Positions 26,861 through 36,205 of a stretch of DNA of 64,000 nt are shown one piece after another. Origin of the DNA: Pseudobutyrivibrio ruminis (GTDB lineage Bacteria; Bacillota; Clostridia; Lachnospirales; Lachnospiraceae); NCBI GenBank assembly GCA_015057315.1, contig SVER01000005.1:1-64000 (forward strand). Reading direction: 5' to 3'. The notes under the pieces are model-generated. The model was given only the letters and a program-made list of their open reading frames with translations. It was not told the origin of the DNA and did no database searches. A program made the translations under genes and the position numbers. The first letter of the stretch is position 1; each line of letters begins with the position of its first letter.

Positions 26861-27817
26861 TTAACTAAAATATACTAACTCATCCTCAGGCTTTTCAGTA
26901 GGATCTACACTAATTGGATAAAGAACCGGTCCCTTACCCTTATATTCCTTAGCGAACTCAACCTTTATCTGAGCTGTAATATCTATCCAACTTCTGTGCT
27001 CTAATGATGAAGCCTTATCCCATTTGCACTTCATTCCAAGGAATTGAATGTCCTCAACGCAGCATGTCATAGCAAATCTTCCTGGAACAAATACATCACG
27101 ACGAAGCTTTCCATCGTTAGGATTGTAAACAAGGCCAGTGAAATGAACCTTCTTACCATCATACTTCTTAGGTGTCTCCATACAATCCATAAACCAAAGA
27201 GCATAATCAGCATCTGTAATCTCTATCACATCTGCATTAATATCAAATGGAAGCTCCTCTGGAGAATCATCAACAGTGCCATCTGCTCTCTCATATACAA
27301 TCTGAGCTGGTCTGTTCATAGATTTAATCTGTCCGCGGAACTTAGTCTTTGGTGTTGCATCTGTACATCTGTTAAAGATAACTACCTCTGCCTTAAAAAG
27401 CTGCTCCATCATCATGGTACGCATATTGTTAAGGTAATTCTCAAATGTAGTAGCATCTACAGTTGCAAGGGACTGAGCTGGTACCCAACCTTCTGGAAGT
27501 GGCTCATCATATATGTGATCCACGCCCCATGTACCGTTGTACTCAAGGAAGATAACATCTGGGTCATATTCCTTCTGAAGCTTGTTAAGGTTTTCAAGAT
27601 TGAAATCTTCTTCGTTCTCAATCATTGTAACCTTGGCATTAACTGTCTTAAGCTTCTCGATGTCGTATTCAACATCTCCATCCTCACATGCAATAATGAG
27701 GATTTTATCATCACCGCCCTGGGTGAAATCATTTTCAAACAAAGTCTCCTGGATAAGGGTAGTTTTTCCACTATCCATAAATCCAGTGAAGACGTATACT
27801 GGTATATCCTTTGCCAT
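26861..27817 (-). CDS. COG0523 (CobW-family) GTPase with YcgQ/DUF1980-like C-terminal domain
   Basis: A 318-residue protein. The GTPase part has Walker A GFMDSGKTT (12-20) and a conserved FLEYNG segment, but the CxCC metal site of classical CobW proteins is replaced (ACEDGD). From about residue 215 the sequence turns into a second domain: KKVHFTGLVYNP, then RFAMTCCVEDIQFLGM, and a WIDI strand. This fits the C-terminal domain of YcgQ (DUF1980), a protein of the zinc-related YcgR/YcgQ pair. Gap to the upstream His-rich GTPase is 13 bases. Inference: metal (zinc?) allocation; the fusion is judged by eye. Confidence 0.65.
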   Translation of the reverse strand: MAKDIPVYVFTGFMDSGKTTLIQETLFENDFTQGGDDKILIIACEDGDVEYDIEKLKTVNAKVTMIENEEDFNLENLNKLQKEYDPDVIFLEYNGTWGVDHIYDEPLPEGWVPAQSLATVDATTFENYLNNMRTMMMEQLFKAEVVIFNRCTDATPKTKFRGQIKSMNRPAQIVYERADGTVDDSPEELPFDINADVIEITDADYALWFMDCMETPKKYDGKKVHFTGLVYNPNDGKLRRDVFVPGRFAMTCCVEDIQFLGMKCKWDKASSLEHRSWIDITAQIKVEFAKEYKGKGPVLYPISVDPTEKPEDELVYFS

Positions 27818-27830
27818 ATAAAACCTCTAA

Positions 27831-28970
27831 TTATAATCCGAAAATCTCTTCAATCTTGTGCTCGTCAATGTCAGCACCGATAACTACAAGACGTCCTGTG
27901 TAATCAGGCTCACCTGTTCTAAGCTCGTACTCACCGTCAACGAAGTCGAAGTAAATCCATCCGCCATTAACGTCCTCAACCATACCCTTTGAACGGATGA
28001 TTGTACCGTAGTCATTTGTGTTAGCAAATGCCTTCATAGCATTTTCGATAGTAGACTTCTCGAACTTGTGAGGTGTCTCCTTACCCCATGTAGTAAATAC
28101 ATCATCTGCATGATGGTGATGATGATGCTCATGGTCGTGATCATGACAACCGCATGTACAATTCTCGTCATGTTCATGATGATGTTCATGGTCATGCTCC
28201 TCGTGATCATGGTCATGATGATGCTCGTGCTCATGCTCCTCGTGATCGTGGTCATGATGATGCTCGTGCTCATGCTCCTCGTGGTCATGGTCATGATGAT
28301 GCTCGTGCTCATGCTCTTCCTCTTCATGCTCATGAGCCTCCTCTGCAAGATGCTTCATCTCAGATGCAAGATTATCCTGTCCCTCCATAACTGAGAGAAG
28401 CTTTTCACCTGAGATTTCATCCCAAGGTGTTGTAATAATAGCAGCCTTTGGATTAAGCTTCTGAATCTGCTTAACGCAGAACTCAAGCTGATCCTCTGTA
28501 GCTGTCTGTGAACGTGATAATACTACTGTTGTAGCAAACTCAATCTGATTGTTAAAGAACTCGCCAAAAGCCTTCATCTGCTTAGAAGCCTTAAGAGCAT
28601 TAACAACTGTAACAAGACCAGTAAGCTTAACATCTGCTGATTCCTCAAGCTTGATAACTGATGTCATAACATCTGAAAGCTTACCAACACCTGATGGCTC
28701 AATAAGGATTCTGTCTGGGCTGAACTTCTCAAGAACTTCGTGAAGATTCTTGTCGAAATCTCCAACAAGTGAACAGCAAATGCAGCCTGAGTTCATTTCT
28801 GAAATAGTGATACCAGCATCCTTAAGGAAACCGCCATCGATACCTACCTCACCAAATTCGTTTTCAATAAGAACTACCTTCTCACCTTTGTATGCTTCCT
28901 CAAGCATCTTCTTAATGTAAGTAGTCTTACCTGCACCTAAAAAACCTGAAATTATATCAATCTTTGTCAT
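27831..28970 (-). CDS. COG0523 (CobW-family) GTPase with long His-rich metal-binding insert
   Basis: A 379-residue G3E-family GTPase: Walker A GFLGAGKTT (9-17), the metal-binding CxCC motif (CICC, 63-66), a Walker B-like IEPSGVGK, and an SRSQ base-recognition position. Residues 213-287 are almost only His, Asp and Glu with a CTCGC group; the DNA there carries a 39-base tandem repeat. The CobW C-terminal domain follows. Such proteins are metal insertases or chaperones (zinc, cobalt); the His-rich part suggests storage or sensing. The start follows an AAGGAAGG ribosome site. Confidence 0.88.
   Translation of the reverse strand: MTKIDIISGFLGAGKTTYIKKMLEEAYKGEKVVLIENEFGEVGIDGGFLKDAGITISEMNSGCICCSLVGDFDKNLHEVLEKFSPDRILIEPSGVGKLSDVMTSVIKLEESADVKLTGLVTVVNALKASKQMKAFGEFFNNQIEFATTVVLSRSQTATEDQLEFCVKQIQKLNPKAAIITTPWDEISGEKLLSVMEGQDNLASEMKHLAEEAHEHEEEEHEHEHHHDHDHEEHEHEHHHDHDHEEHEHEHHHDHDHEEHDHEHHHEHDENCTCGCHDHDHEHHHHHHADDVFTTWGKETPHKFEKSTIENAMKAFANTNDYGTIIRSKGMVEDVNGGWIYFDFVDGEYELRTGEPDYTGRLVVIGADIDEHKIEEIFGL
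28185..28316 (-). repeat. In-gene 39-base tandem repeat encoding His/Asp/Glu blocks
   Basis: About three copies of a 13-codon unit (protein pattern HEHEHHHDHDHEE) in direct tandem, nearly identical at the base level, followed by a degenerate fourth. Because the codons are cat/gat/gag-rich the opposite strand is also open in all frames, which is an artefact of composition. Copy number is likely to vary between strains. Confidence 0.85.
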
Positions 28971-29026
28971 AATGTAACCTTCCTTCCAAAGAAAAATTTA
29001 TTATCTAAACAACACTTAATTTTAGC

Positions 29027-29074
29027 ACACTATTATAAAAAGTGCTATATTAATAGTGTATATATTGTGTACAA
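29027..29074 (-). promoter_or_regulatory. Promoter and palindromic operator candidate of the metal-GTPase pair
   Basis: On the minus strand a -10 box TATAAT (29037-29032) is spanned by an inverted repeat with perfect 9-base arms, ACACTATTA (29027-29035) and TAATAGTGT (29051-29059). The second arm overlaps the -35 position (TACACT, 17-base spacing). An alternative promoter is TTGTAC (29074-29069) with TAATAT, 16-base spacing. The layout fits repression by a dimeric regulator such as a metal sensor, but the sequence is not the B. subtilis Zur or Fur box. Confidence 0.45.
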
Positions 29075-29098
29075 TTTAATTTGTCTTTTAATGCATTT

Positions 29099-30664
29099 TT
29101 ATAATACTTTTGTAGTCCACTGACTAACATCCCACACATCTGTAGCAAGGCCTTCATAAAACTCTGGCTCGTGGCAAACCATAAGGATAGAGCCATTATA
29201 TTCCTTAAGAGCACGCTTTAGTTCATCCTTTGCATCCACATCCAAGTGGTTTGTAGGTTCGTCAAGAAGAAGTAAGTTTGTTTCACGATTAAGTAGCTTG
29301 CAAAGTCTAACCTTTGCCTGCTCTCCTCCAGAAAGCACGCGACATAAGCTTTCGATGTGCTTTGTTGTAAGACCACACTTTGCAAGGGCAGCTCTGACCT
29401 CGCTTTGGTTGTAAGAAGGAAACTCATTCCATATCTCTTCAATACATGTAGTTGAAATATGCTGGTCCATCTCCTGCTCAAAATATCCTATTTCAAGGAA
29501 TTCTCCCTGATATACTGTGCCTGAAATTGGTGGAATAAGGCCTAAGATACTTTTAAGAAGTGTAGTCTTACCAATACCATTAGCCCCTGTAAGAACCACC
29601 TTCTGCTTTCTTTGCATCTCCAGGTTAAGCGGCTTTGATAAAGGCTCATCCTTTTCATAACCAATTACCAAATCCTTTGTTGAGAAAATCACTCTACTTG
29701 GTGTTCGCGCTTCCTTAAAATAGAATTCCGGCTTTGGCTTTTCAGCAGCAAGCTCAATCTTATCCATCTTATCAAGCTTCTTCTGACGAGACATTGCCAT
29801 GTTACGTGTTGCCACATTTGCCTTATTTCTTGCAACAAAATCCTTAAGCTCGGCAATCTCCTTCTGCTGCTTGTTATAGGCAGCCTCCAGCTGAGCCTGC
29901 TTCATAGCGTATACTTCCTGGAACTTATCATAATCTCCCACGTATCGCTCCAGCTTTTTGTTATCCATGTGATAAATCAGATTTATAACGGAATTTAAGA
30001 ATGGAACATCATGGGAAATAAGAATGAAGGCATTTTCATAATCATTAAGATATCTTTTAAGCCATTCAATATGTTCCACATCCAAATAGTTAGTAGGCTC
30101 ATCCAAAAGCAGTATGTCAGGCTTTTCAAGAAGCAGCTTTGCCATCAGTACCTTGGTACGCTGTCCACCTGATAGTTCAGTAACATCTCTGTCAAGGCCA
30201 AGATCAAGTACTCCAAGTGCTCTTGCAACCTCTTCCACCTTAGAATCTATCATGTAAAAATCATGCATTGTAAGAAGATCTGCAATAGTTCCAGCCTCCT
30301 CCATGCGCTTGTTCATTTCATTATCATCTGTGACATCACCAAGGCTTGCATAGATATCGTTCATCTCTGCTTCCATCTCATATAGGAAATCAAAAGCTGA
30401 ACGAAGCACATCACCGATAGTCATTCCCTTTTCAAGGACTGTGTGCTGGTCAAGATAGCCAACACGCACCTTCTTAGACCACTCTATTTTGCCTTCATCT
30501 GGCTGAAGCTTTCCGGTGATAATATTCATAAAGGTAGACTTACCCTCGCCGTTAGCTCCAACAAGCCCAATGTGCTCTCCCTTCAGTAATCTAAAGGAAA
30601 CATCCTCAAAAATCGCTCTATCTCCAAATCCATGGGATAAATGCTCAACATTTAAAATACTCAT
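29099..30664 (-). CDS. ABC-F family ATPase (YkpA/YbiT-like)
   Basis: A 521-residue soluble protein with two ABC ATPase domains and no membrane segment: Walker A GANGEGKST and GANGIGKTT, signatures LSGGQRTKV and LSGGEQAKV, Walker B LLLDEPTNYLD and LLLDEPTNHLD, joined by a charged linker of about 80 residues. ABC-F proteins bind the ribosomal E-site and help translation or protect against antibiotics; this plain architecture resembles the housekeeping YkpA/YbiT group. The ribosome site is weak. A promoter TTGTTA-18-TAAAAT lies in the divergent gap. Confidence 0.9.
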   Translation of the reverse strand: MSILNVEHLSHGFGDRAIFEDVSFRLLKGEHIGLVGANGEGKSTFMNIITGKLQPDEGKIEWSKKVRVGYLDQHTVLEKGMTIGDVLRSAFDFLYEMEAEMNDIYASLGDVTDDNEMNKRMEEAGTIADLLTMHDFYMIDSKVEEVARALGVLDLGLDRDVTELSGGQRTKVLMAKLLLEKPDILLLDEPTNYLDVEHIEWLKRYLNDYENAFILISHDVPFLNSVINLIYHMDNKKLERYVGDYDKFQEVYAMKQAQLEAAYNKQQKEIAELKDFVARNKANVATRNMAMSRQKKLDKMDKIELAAEKPKPEFYFKEARTPSRVIFSTKDLVIGYEKDEPLSKPLNLEMQRKQKVVLTGANGIGKTTLLKSILGLIPPISGTVYQGEFLEIGYFEQEMDQHISTTCIEEIWNEFPSYNQSEVRAALAKCGLTTKHIESLCRVLSGGEQAKVRLCKLLNRETNLLLLDEPTNHLDVDAKDELKRALKEYNGSILMVCHEPEFYEGLATDVWDVSQWTTKVL

Positions 30665-30834
30665 AATATTAATCCATTTCTAAATACAAACTTCGCCCTA
30701 TTTTAACAGATAATCAGTGGCGCTAACAAGCTTTATTTCTAGGACACAAATTGTTCATTGGAAAAGGTACACTTTCTCCAATACAATAAGGTTGAAGGGT
30801 TTTATTTTCTATAATCTTTTTTAGGAGACTAACT

Positions 30835-32727
30835 ATGTGGGATTACAGTTTTGCCATACCTAGCCTTATGATACTAGGCCTATTAATGTCAAATTACTTT
30901 TTGCTTAAGCGTCTTCCGCTTAGGGTAAATAGATTTTTCGTAGGTTTATTAATCATTGAAGCTATCGTCATTTCTTCCGATATTATTTCAAGCTGGGCAT
31001 GTGAAGAATATAGAGATTTACCTAAAACTATTGTAATATTGACAAACATGATTTTCTTCATTTTCTTTGCAATCAGAGGTCATGCCTTCTTTGCCTTTAC
31101 CTGCAGTTTTTTGGGACTAGATCCTAGTGAAAATAAATTCAGGACCTTTCTATGCCAACTTCCGCTAATATTCAATGAAATTGTTATTATTTCATCACCA
31201 TGGACCAAAGCCATATATAGTGTAGATGAAAATGGCTATCATCGTGGAAAATACTATATGTTAATTGTATTTATATTTTTCTTCTATATATTATTCAGTG
31301 CTTGTGTTTCCATAATATATCGAAAAAATATAAGACGACGTCGCGAATTATATGGAATTGCCATATATCTTGTATTACTATGCTTGGGCCTAACTTGTAG
31401 AACCTTTATACCACAATTTCTTTTGATGGATACATTTTGTATCATGGCCATCTTAACAATCACTCTTGTATTTATGAATCCTGATTTTTACATAGATATA
31501 AGAACCAGGCTTTTTAATACCGAAGGCCTTAGAATGTACTTAAACGAAATGACTCCAAAAAATCATTCTGTGATTGCCGCATTTGTTATAAACCATTATG
31601 AAGAGGTTGTAGAAATATATGGACGAAAACAAATGGATAAAGGTATCGGCTTAATTGGTTTATATTTAAAGAAGACTTTTCCTGATTTACTTTTGTTCTA
31701 TTATCGCTCCGGCAGGTTCATTATAATTGCAAAACCTGATGTGGACATGGATGATGTTTTAGATAATATTGAAAATAGATTTAATAAGCCTTGGACATCT
31801 GATGATACTGAGCTTTACTTAAACGTAAGCTTTACAAAAATTGATTGCAACTGCACCAGATACTCTACAGATGCAATCTTAAACGTGTTAGCCAATTCCT
31901 TAGAGTTTGTCAGCAACACAGAAAATGAAACATATATAATAAGCGAAACTCAATTTGATGCAAGCGAGGAATCAACCACTATAAAAAGATGCTTAGAAAA
32001 ATCCATCGAAAATAACGCTGTAGAAATATTCCTACAGCCTATTGTGGACGCTCATACCTATGAACTTGTTGGCGCAGAAAGTCTATGCAGAATCAGAGAT
32101 TATGAAGGAAACATCATTCCTCCTGGCAAGTTTATATCCATTGCCGAAAGTAATGGTAGAATTAATCAGTTAGGTGAGCAGGTATTTGAAAACACTTGTA
32201 AGTTTATCAGTGAAAACAGCCTATCTTCCTTTAATATGAAGTGGATTAACGTAAATCTTTCCACCGCCCAGTTTATGAAGAACGACTTAGCCCATACCTT
32301 TGAGGCTTTTACAAAGAAATACAATGTAAATCCATCAGAAATACATTTAGAGATTACAGAAGCCGCTATTATTGATGAATCTATTATGAAAAGCCAGATT
32401 CAGGAAATTCAAAAGATTGGATTTGTATTCGCATTAGATGATTACGGCACAGGATATTCAAACGCCAGCCGCCTAAAGCATTTCCCATTCATCAATGTAA
32501 AGATAGATATGAGTCTTGTTTGGGATTACTGTGCTGCACCTGACCAGATGCTTCCAATGCTTATTGAAACCCTAAAAAGCAATGGCTACAGCATCACAGC
32601 CGAAGGAATAGAAACCCTTGAAATGGCAAAAGCCATGACCGAAATCGGTTGCGATTATCTACAAGGCTGGTACTTCTCAAAGCCAATACCACCAAATGAA
32701 TTTATATCAAAATACAAGAAAAGCTAG
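30835..32727 (+). CDS. Membrane EAL-domain protein with degenerate GGDEF domain
   Basis: A 630-residue protein. Residues 1-215 contain about seven spans, the middle region (about 220-365) is a GGDEF domain without its signature, and residues about 375-630 are an EAL domain. The EAL catalytic residues are largely kept: AESL (E of EAL), NVNLS, EITEA, DDYGTGYS, KID, AEGIET and QGWYFSKP. It is thus a likely c-di-GMP phosphodiesterase with a membrane sensor. AGGAG precedes the ATG and TATAAT lies at 30810-30815. It is transcribed alone. Confidence 0.88.
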   Translation: MWDYSFAIPSLMILGLLMSNYFLLKRLPLRVNRFFVGLLIIEAIVISSDIISSWACEEYRDLPKTIVILTNMIFFIFFAIRGHAFFAFTCSFLGLDPSENKFRTFLCQLPLIFNEIVIISSPWTKAIYSVDENGYHRGKYYMLIVFIFFFYILFSACVSIIYRKNIRRRRELYGIAIYLVLLCLGLTCRTFIPQFLLMDTFCIMAILTITLVFMNPDFYIDIRTRLFNTEGLRMYLNEMTPKNHSVIAAFVINHYEEVVEIYGRKQMDKGIGLIGLYLKKTFPDLLLFYYRSGRFIIIAKPDVDMDDVLDNIENRFNKPWTSDDTELYLNVSFTKIDCNCTRYSTDAILNVLANSLEFVSNTENETYIISETQFDASEESTTIKRCLEKSIENNAVEIFLQPIVDAHTYELVGAESLCRIRDYEGNIIPPGKFISIAESNGRINQLGEQVFENTCKFISENSLSSFNMKWINVNLSTAQFMKNDLAHTFEAFTKKYNVNPSEIHLEITEAAIIDESIMKSQIQEIQKIGFVFALDDYGTGYSNASRLKHFPFINVKIDMSLVWDYCAAPDQMLPMLIETLKSNGYSITAEGIETLEMAKAMTEIGCDYLQGWYFSKPIPPNEFISKYKKS

Positions 32728-32746
32728 CATCGTGCTAGCTTTTCTT
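32716..32746. terminator. Bidirectional intrinsic terminator
   Basis: A 14-base stem, AAGAAAAGCTAGCA (32716-32729) with TGCTAGCTTTTCTT (32733-32746) and a 3-base loop, overlapping the last codons of the EAL gene and ending 3 bases before the convergent phosphatase gene. It serves both directions. Confidence 0.88.
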
Positions 32747-32748
32747 AA

Positions 32749-33207
32749 TTATATTTCATATCCTAAATGCTTTAATAATCCATTACAACCATTTACTACA
32801 TCTTCATAGCAGACATCGAACTTTCTTGTGTACCAAGGATCATCTATATCCCTAGGCCTATCAGTAAAATCTAACAGTCTATAGATTTTGTCTTCCCTGT
32901 CCTCGCCAAACTCATACCTAAGGTCACGCATATTTTCTGCATCCATTCCGATGATATAGTCAAAATCCCTATACTCATCCTTCCTAATATGGCGAGCCCC
33001 ATATCCACTGCAATCTATCCCCTTGCTATTTAACAGCTGCCTAACAGGCGGATATACAGGATTTCCTATTTCCTCATAGGTCATAGCCGCACAATCTATA
33101 TAAAACTCCTGCGCTATTCCTTTTTTATCAACCATATCCTGCATAACATACTTGGCCATAGGTGAGCGACAAATCGAACCATGACACACAAATAATATTC
33201 TTGTCAT
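32749..33207 (-). CDS. Low-molecular-weight protein tyrosine phosphatase
   Basis: A 152-residue phosphatase with the P-loop CHGSICRS (catalytic Cys, phosphate-binding Arg) right after the first strand and the general acid in DIDDPWY near the C-terminus. The family P-loop usually reads CxGNxCRSP; here Ser replaces Asn. I chose the ATG at 33207 (GGGG upstream); an 18-codon longer frame overlaps the neighbour and lacks homology. It lies 24 bases downstream of the esterase gene and may be cotranscribed with it. Confidence 0.92.
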   Translation of the reverse strand: MTRILFVCHGSICRSPMAKYVMQDMVDKKGIAQEFYIDCAAMTYEEIGNPVYPPVRQLLNSKGIDCSGYGARHIRKDEYRDFDYIIGMDAENMRDLRYEFGEDREDKIYRLLDFTDRPRDIDDPWYTRKFDVCYEDVVNGCNGLLKHLGYEI

Positions 33208-33230
33208 TGTGAAATCCCCTTGTTTTTTTG

Positions 33231-34766
33231 CTATTTTGTAAATGATGACATGAAGTTCCAAGCCACCTCACAGGTGTGTTCTCTACATTCATGTACCTGA
33301 TTATCCACACTTCCAAAGGCTGTACGGCAAATACCATCTTCGCTGTCATAATAATTGACAGTAAGTACACCACCTGTAGATGGATCCTTAAACTGCTCTA
33401 CTCTGTCACCAGGTATACCGTAGATTTTATCTTCCCAGTTGTCTTTATCAGAAAAATCCACATCAAAATTAATCTTTAGCTTATTAACCGATGCCGCATA
33501 TTGAATGCGCTCTAAAGATTCATTTGCCTGAAATGGCAATTCTGGAAGTGGACTCTTTACACCTCCGGCATAAAAGATTGGAACTGACACTGATGTGTTC
33601 ATACCAGGGTCGCCAAGTGATTTGCCAAATGGATTATCCTTTACTGGAAACAGTGCACTCTGTGGAGCCACTGCAGCAAAAACATTTGGATATTCCTGAA
33701 ACATATCCCAGGTCTTTGCACTTCCCATAGAAAATCCTGTGGCATAGATTCTCTTCTCATCTATGTTGTATCGCTTTTTGAGACCTTCAATAATCTGTAT
33801 AGCCTTGGTAGGAGTAACATTCTGATGATTTTCGATTGCAACAAATAAGAAGTTGTGCTTATGGCAAACCTCCCACCAGCCTGAAACGTATGTTAAAAAT
33901 AATGCGGAATCACCGCCACCATGAAATCCTATCACAAGAGGCGCTGGGCCTTTATCAAAAACATCTTTGTTATAATACGCAAAATAACCATCCCCAGGCT
34001 CTGCCACCATGCCTATTTCATTAAAGTCTGGCTCGATTTCCACCTTACCACACCACATTTTATATTTCCAGATAAAGCTCTTAAAATCTGCAACATAATC
34101 AGCCTTATCCTTAATCATCACATGCTCACATGATTCAAAAGCCTCGTTAACATCTAAAGAATTCCCTACACTTATAATAGCAATATCCTTACGCCTTACA
34201 TCAGGTACAACTGAAAGACCTTCCATGGAAATCATTATTGGTGTAATCTCACCTGGTCCCCAAAGATACTCCCCATCAATTGTCTGTATAAGATTCTTAG
34301 CACAATAATCAGCAGATTTGCCAAAGCTAAAAATATCTGCTCTGTAAATAGCGCCGCGGATATAATATCCCCTAAACTGCTTGTTTGGAAAATCGTAGTA
34401 TTCTACAATTCCATCTTCATATCTAGGGTCAATTCTGGTATTGGCAATAAGTTCTTTGTAAAGGCTAACATCTGCATTATCCCAACCGCCATCGCAAGTA
34501 GGATATACAAATAACACACTTGAATCGTATGAAGCTGCAATATCGGCTAATCCTGATTCCTTAGCAAACGCAATTGCCTCTTCCTCTGTCTTTTTAGTTT
34601 CCTCAAAAACAATTAACATTGGAGCCTTAAATCCGTAGTTAAGCACTGTTCCATCTATATCTGTTTTTGGAACGTAAGCCTTTAGATAGAAGTGCTCATA
34701 TTCATGCTCCCAAAACTTTCCTCCATCAGTAAGCTTTCTAACTGTTGGTCTAATCATTATTCCCAT
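33231..34766 (-). CDS. Alpha/beta-hydrolase (PHB depolymerase/feruloyl esterase-like)
   Basis: A 511-residue protein without a signal peptide. The C-terminal half is an alpha/beta-hydrolase: oxyanion segment IGFHGGGDSA, nucleophile elbow GFSMGS, and a late HECREH region with a candidate catalytic His. This resembles the PHB depolymerase/LpqC esterase group. The N-terminal about 240 residues (with FYLKAYVPK and PMLIVF) form an extra domain that looks like a second, degenerate hydrolase-like or beta-rich half; I do not recognise it. The likely role is hydrolysis of an ester of plant or cell origin. A GGGGG ribosome site is present. Confidence 0.75.
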   Translation of the reverse strand: MGIMIRPTVRKLTDGGKFWEHEYEHFYLKAYVPKTDIDGTVLNYGFKAPMLIVFEETKKTEEEAIAFAKESGLADIAASYDSSVLFVYPTCDGGWDNADVSLYKELIANTRIDPRYEDGIVEYYDFPNKQFRGYYIRGAIYRADIFSFGKSADYCAKNLIQTIDGEYLWGPGEITPIMISMEGLSVVPDVRRKDIAIISVGNSLDVNEAFESCEHVMIKDKADYVADFKSFIWKYKMWCGKVEIEPDFNEIGMVAEPGDGYFAYYNKDVFDKGPAPLVIGFHGGGDSALFLTYVSGWWEVCHKHNFLFVAIENHQNVTPTKAIQIIEGLKKRYNIDEKRIYATGFSMGSAKTWDMFQEYPNVFAAVAPQSALFPVKDNPFGKSLGDPGMNTSVSVPIFYAGGVKSPLPELPFQANESLERIQYAASVNKLKINFDVDFSDKDNWEDKIYGIPGDRVEQFKDPSTGGVLTVNYYDSEDGICRTAFGSVDNQVHECREHTCEVAWNFMSSFTK

Positions 34767-34860
34767 GTCTAATTCCCCCTTTATTTGATGGTGTAATCTT
34801 ACTATTTCAAAGAGGTATTAAACACCTGTATTCTTTAGAAAAAACCTTGAAAAATTATTG

Positions 34861-36102
34861 CTATTTTTCTCTATTGTCTTCCATTTCTGCCTTATGACGC
34901 CTGTTAATATTTTTGCTGGTATCAATTGTGCTGGCTCTTTGGACAGAAGCATTGCCAAATTTACCACGAATGGAATCCAGTGCCCCATCCAACGCCTTTC
35001 TTTTTTCCTTATTTTCATCAGCAAATAAGCTCATTTGTTCAAAGCCATCTCTATCTATATCAGTAACAGAAAGGCCAATAAGTCTAAGGGGTTCTCCTTG
35101 CCAGCTTTCCCTCATAAGCCTTTTGGCAGTTTGATATATAACCTCTGTAACATCTGTAGCATCACTTAGCTTAGTTTGATGTGATTTATTAACAAAATCA
35201 AGATTTCTGAAGGTAACCCCGACGCACCTGCATTTACCATTATCTGCCCTCATTCTGGCAGCCACCACATCAGCCTGAGCTAAAAGCAATCTGTTAATAG
35301 ATTCCAAATCTACCAAATCATCCTCCACAGTTGTCTCAGCTGAATATCCCTTAGCATCCTCAGGCTCATCCACAACAGGCGAGTCGTCATAACCATTAGC
35401 ATAGTTATGAAAATGCACTGCCGCCCTTTCACCAAGAACAAGGGCAAGCTGATTTACAGGAGTTGCTGCAAGCTCACCTATTGTTTTTATATTAAGGCTC
35501 TTTAACCTGGCTGTAGTAGATTTGCCACATGAAAAAAGCTCACCTACAGGAAGAGGCCACATTTTCTTAGGTATTTCATCTAAAAATAATGTGTGAACCT
35601 TATTAGGCTTTTCGAAATCAGATGCCATCTTAGCGCAAAGCTTGTTAGGACCTATTCCAACATTTACAGTAAATCCAAGTTCCTTATAAATCCTATCCTT
35701 TATTTCATGAGCTGTGGCAATAGGGTCTGGATAAATCAGATGCATGCCTGACATATCAAGGAACACCTCATCAATTGAAAAGGATTGCATACAAGGGGTA
35801 TATTCCTGGCAAATTGCCTTAAAAGCTCTGGAGCATTTTACATACCACTTAAAGTTGGAACCAGCGATAACCAGATTAGGGCATTTTCTTAGGGCTGCAC
35901 TAACTGGCTCCCCTGTTACTATTCCGTACTTTTTGGCAGGAATAGATTTGGCTGCAACTATGCCTCGCCTTGATTTTGGATCACCACCAACTATAGATGG
36001 AACCTCACGCAAATCAGGCCCACCGTTTTTAAGCATCTCAACAGCCGACCAGGAAACAAAAGCACTATTAACATCTACGTGAAAAATCAATCTATCTGAC
36101 AT
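34861..36102 (-). CDS. dinB: Y-family DNA polymerase (DNA polymerase IV-like)
   Basis: A 413-residue translesion polymerase. The palm opens with HVDVNSAFVSW (metal-binding Asp), has SIDEVFLD with the catalytic Asp-Glu pair, helix-hairpin-helix segments (GIGPNKLCAKMAS and LKSLNIKTIGELA) and a little-finger domain. QMSLF near the C-terminus matches the sliding-clamp binding motif. I chose the ATG at 36102, preceded by AGAGG; 28 upstream codons are not homologous. Divergent from the radical SAM gene, 104 bases apart. Confidence 0.9.
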   Translation of the reverse strand: MSDRLIFHVDVNSAFVSWSAVEMLKNGGPDLREVPSIVGGDPKSRRGIVAAKSIPAKKYGIVTGEPVSAALRKCPNLVIAGSNFKWYVKCSRAFKAICQEYTPCMQSFSIDEVFLDMSGMHLIYPDPIATAHEIKDRIYKELGFTVNVGIGPNKLCAKMASDFEKPNKVHTLFLDEIPKKMWPLPVGELFSCGKSTTARLKSLNIKTIGELAATPVNQLALVLGERAAVHFHNYANGYDDSPVVDEPEDAKGYSAETTVEDDLVDLESINRLLLAQADVVAARMRADNGKCRCVGVTFRNLDFVNKSHQTKLSDATDVTEVIYQTAKRLMRESWQGEPLRLIGLSVTDIDRDGFEQMSLFADENKEKRKALDGALDSIRGKFGNASVQRASTIDTSKNINRRHKAEMEDNREK

Positions 36103-36170
36103 AAAATAACCTCTTAATATATAATACAACATATTCAGGCAAATGCAAACAAACGTTTCGCTTGAAGCTA

Positions 36171-36199
36171 TTGAAAATTGGGTCAATGGACTATATTAT
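36171..36199 (+). promoter_or_regulatory. Strong promoter placing transcription start at the yhcC ATG
   Basis: TTGAAA (36171-36176), a 17-base spacer, and TATTAT (36194-36199). By the usual geometry (last base of the -10 box at -7) transcription would begin at 36206, which is the A of the ATG. No Shine-Dalgarno sequence lies upstream of that ATG, so the mRNA is predicted to be leaderless. Confidence 0.6.
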
Positions 36200-36205
36200 C
36201 TTAGT

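Noticed and set aside
27044-27883. A 279-codon plus-strand frame opposite the first COG0523 GTPase
   Set aside because: Antisense to a well-supported gene; its composition is Cys/Ile/Lys-rich without motifs, typical of a shadow frame.
28068-28394. Open frames on the plus strand opposite the His-rich GTPase region
   Set aside because: They result from the repeated cat/gat/gag codons, which leave all frames open. No ribosome site or family match.
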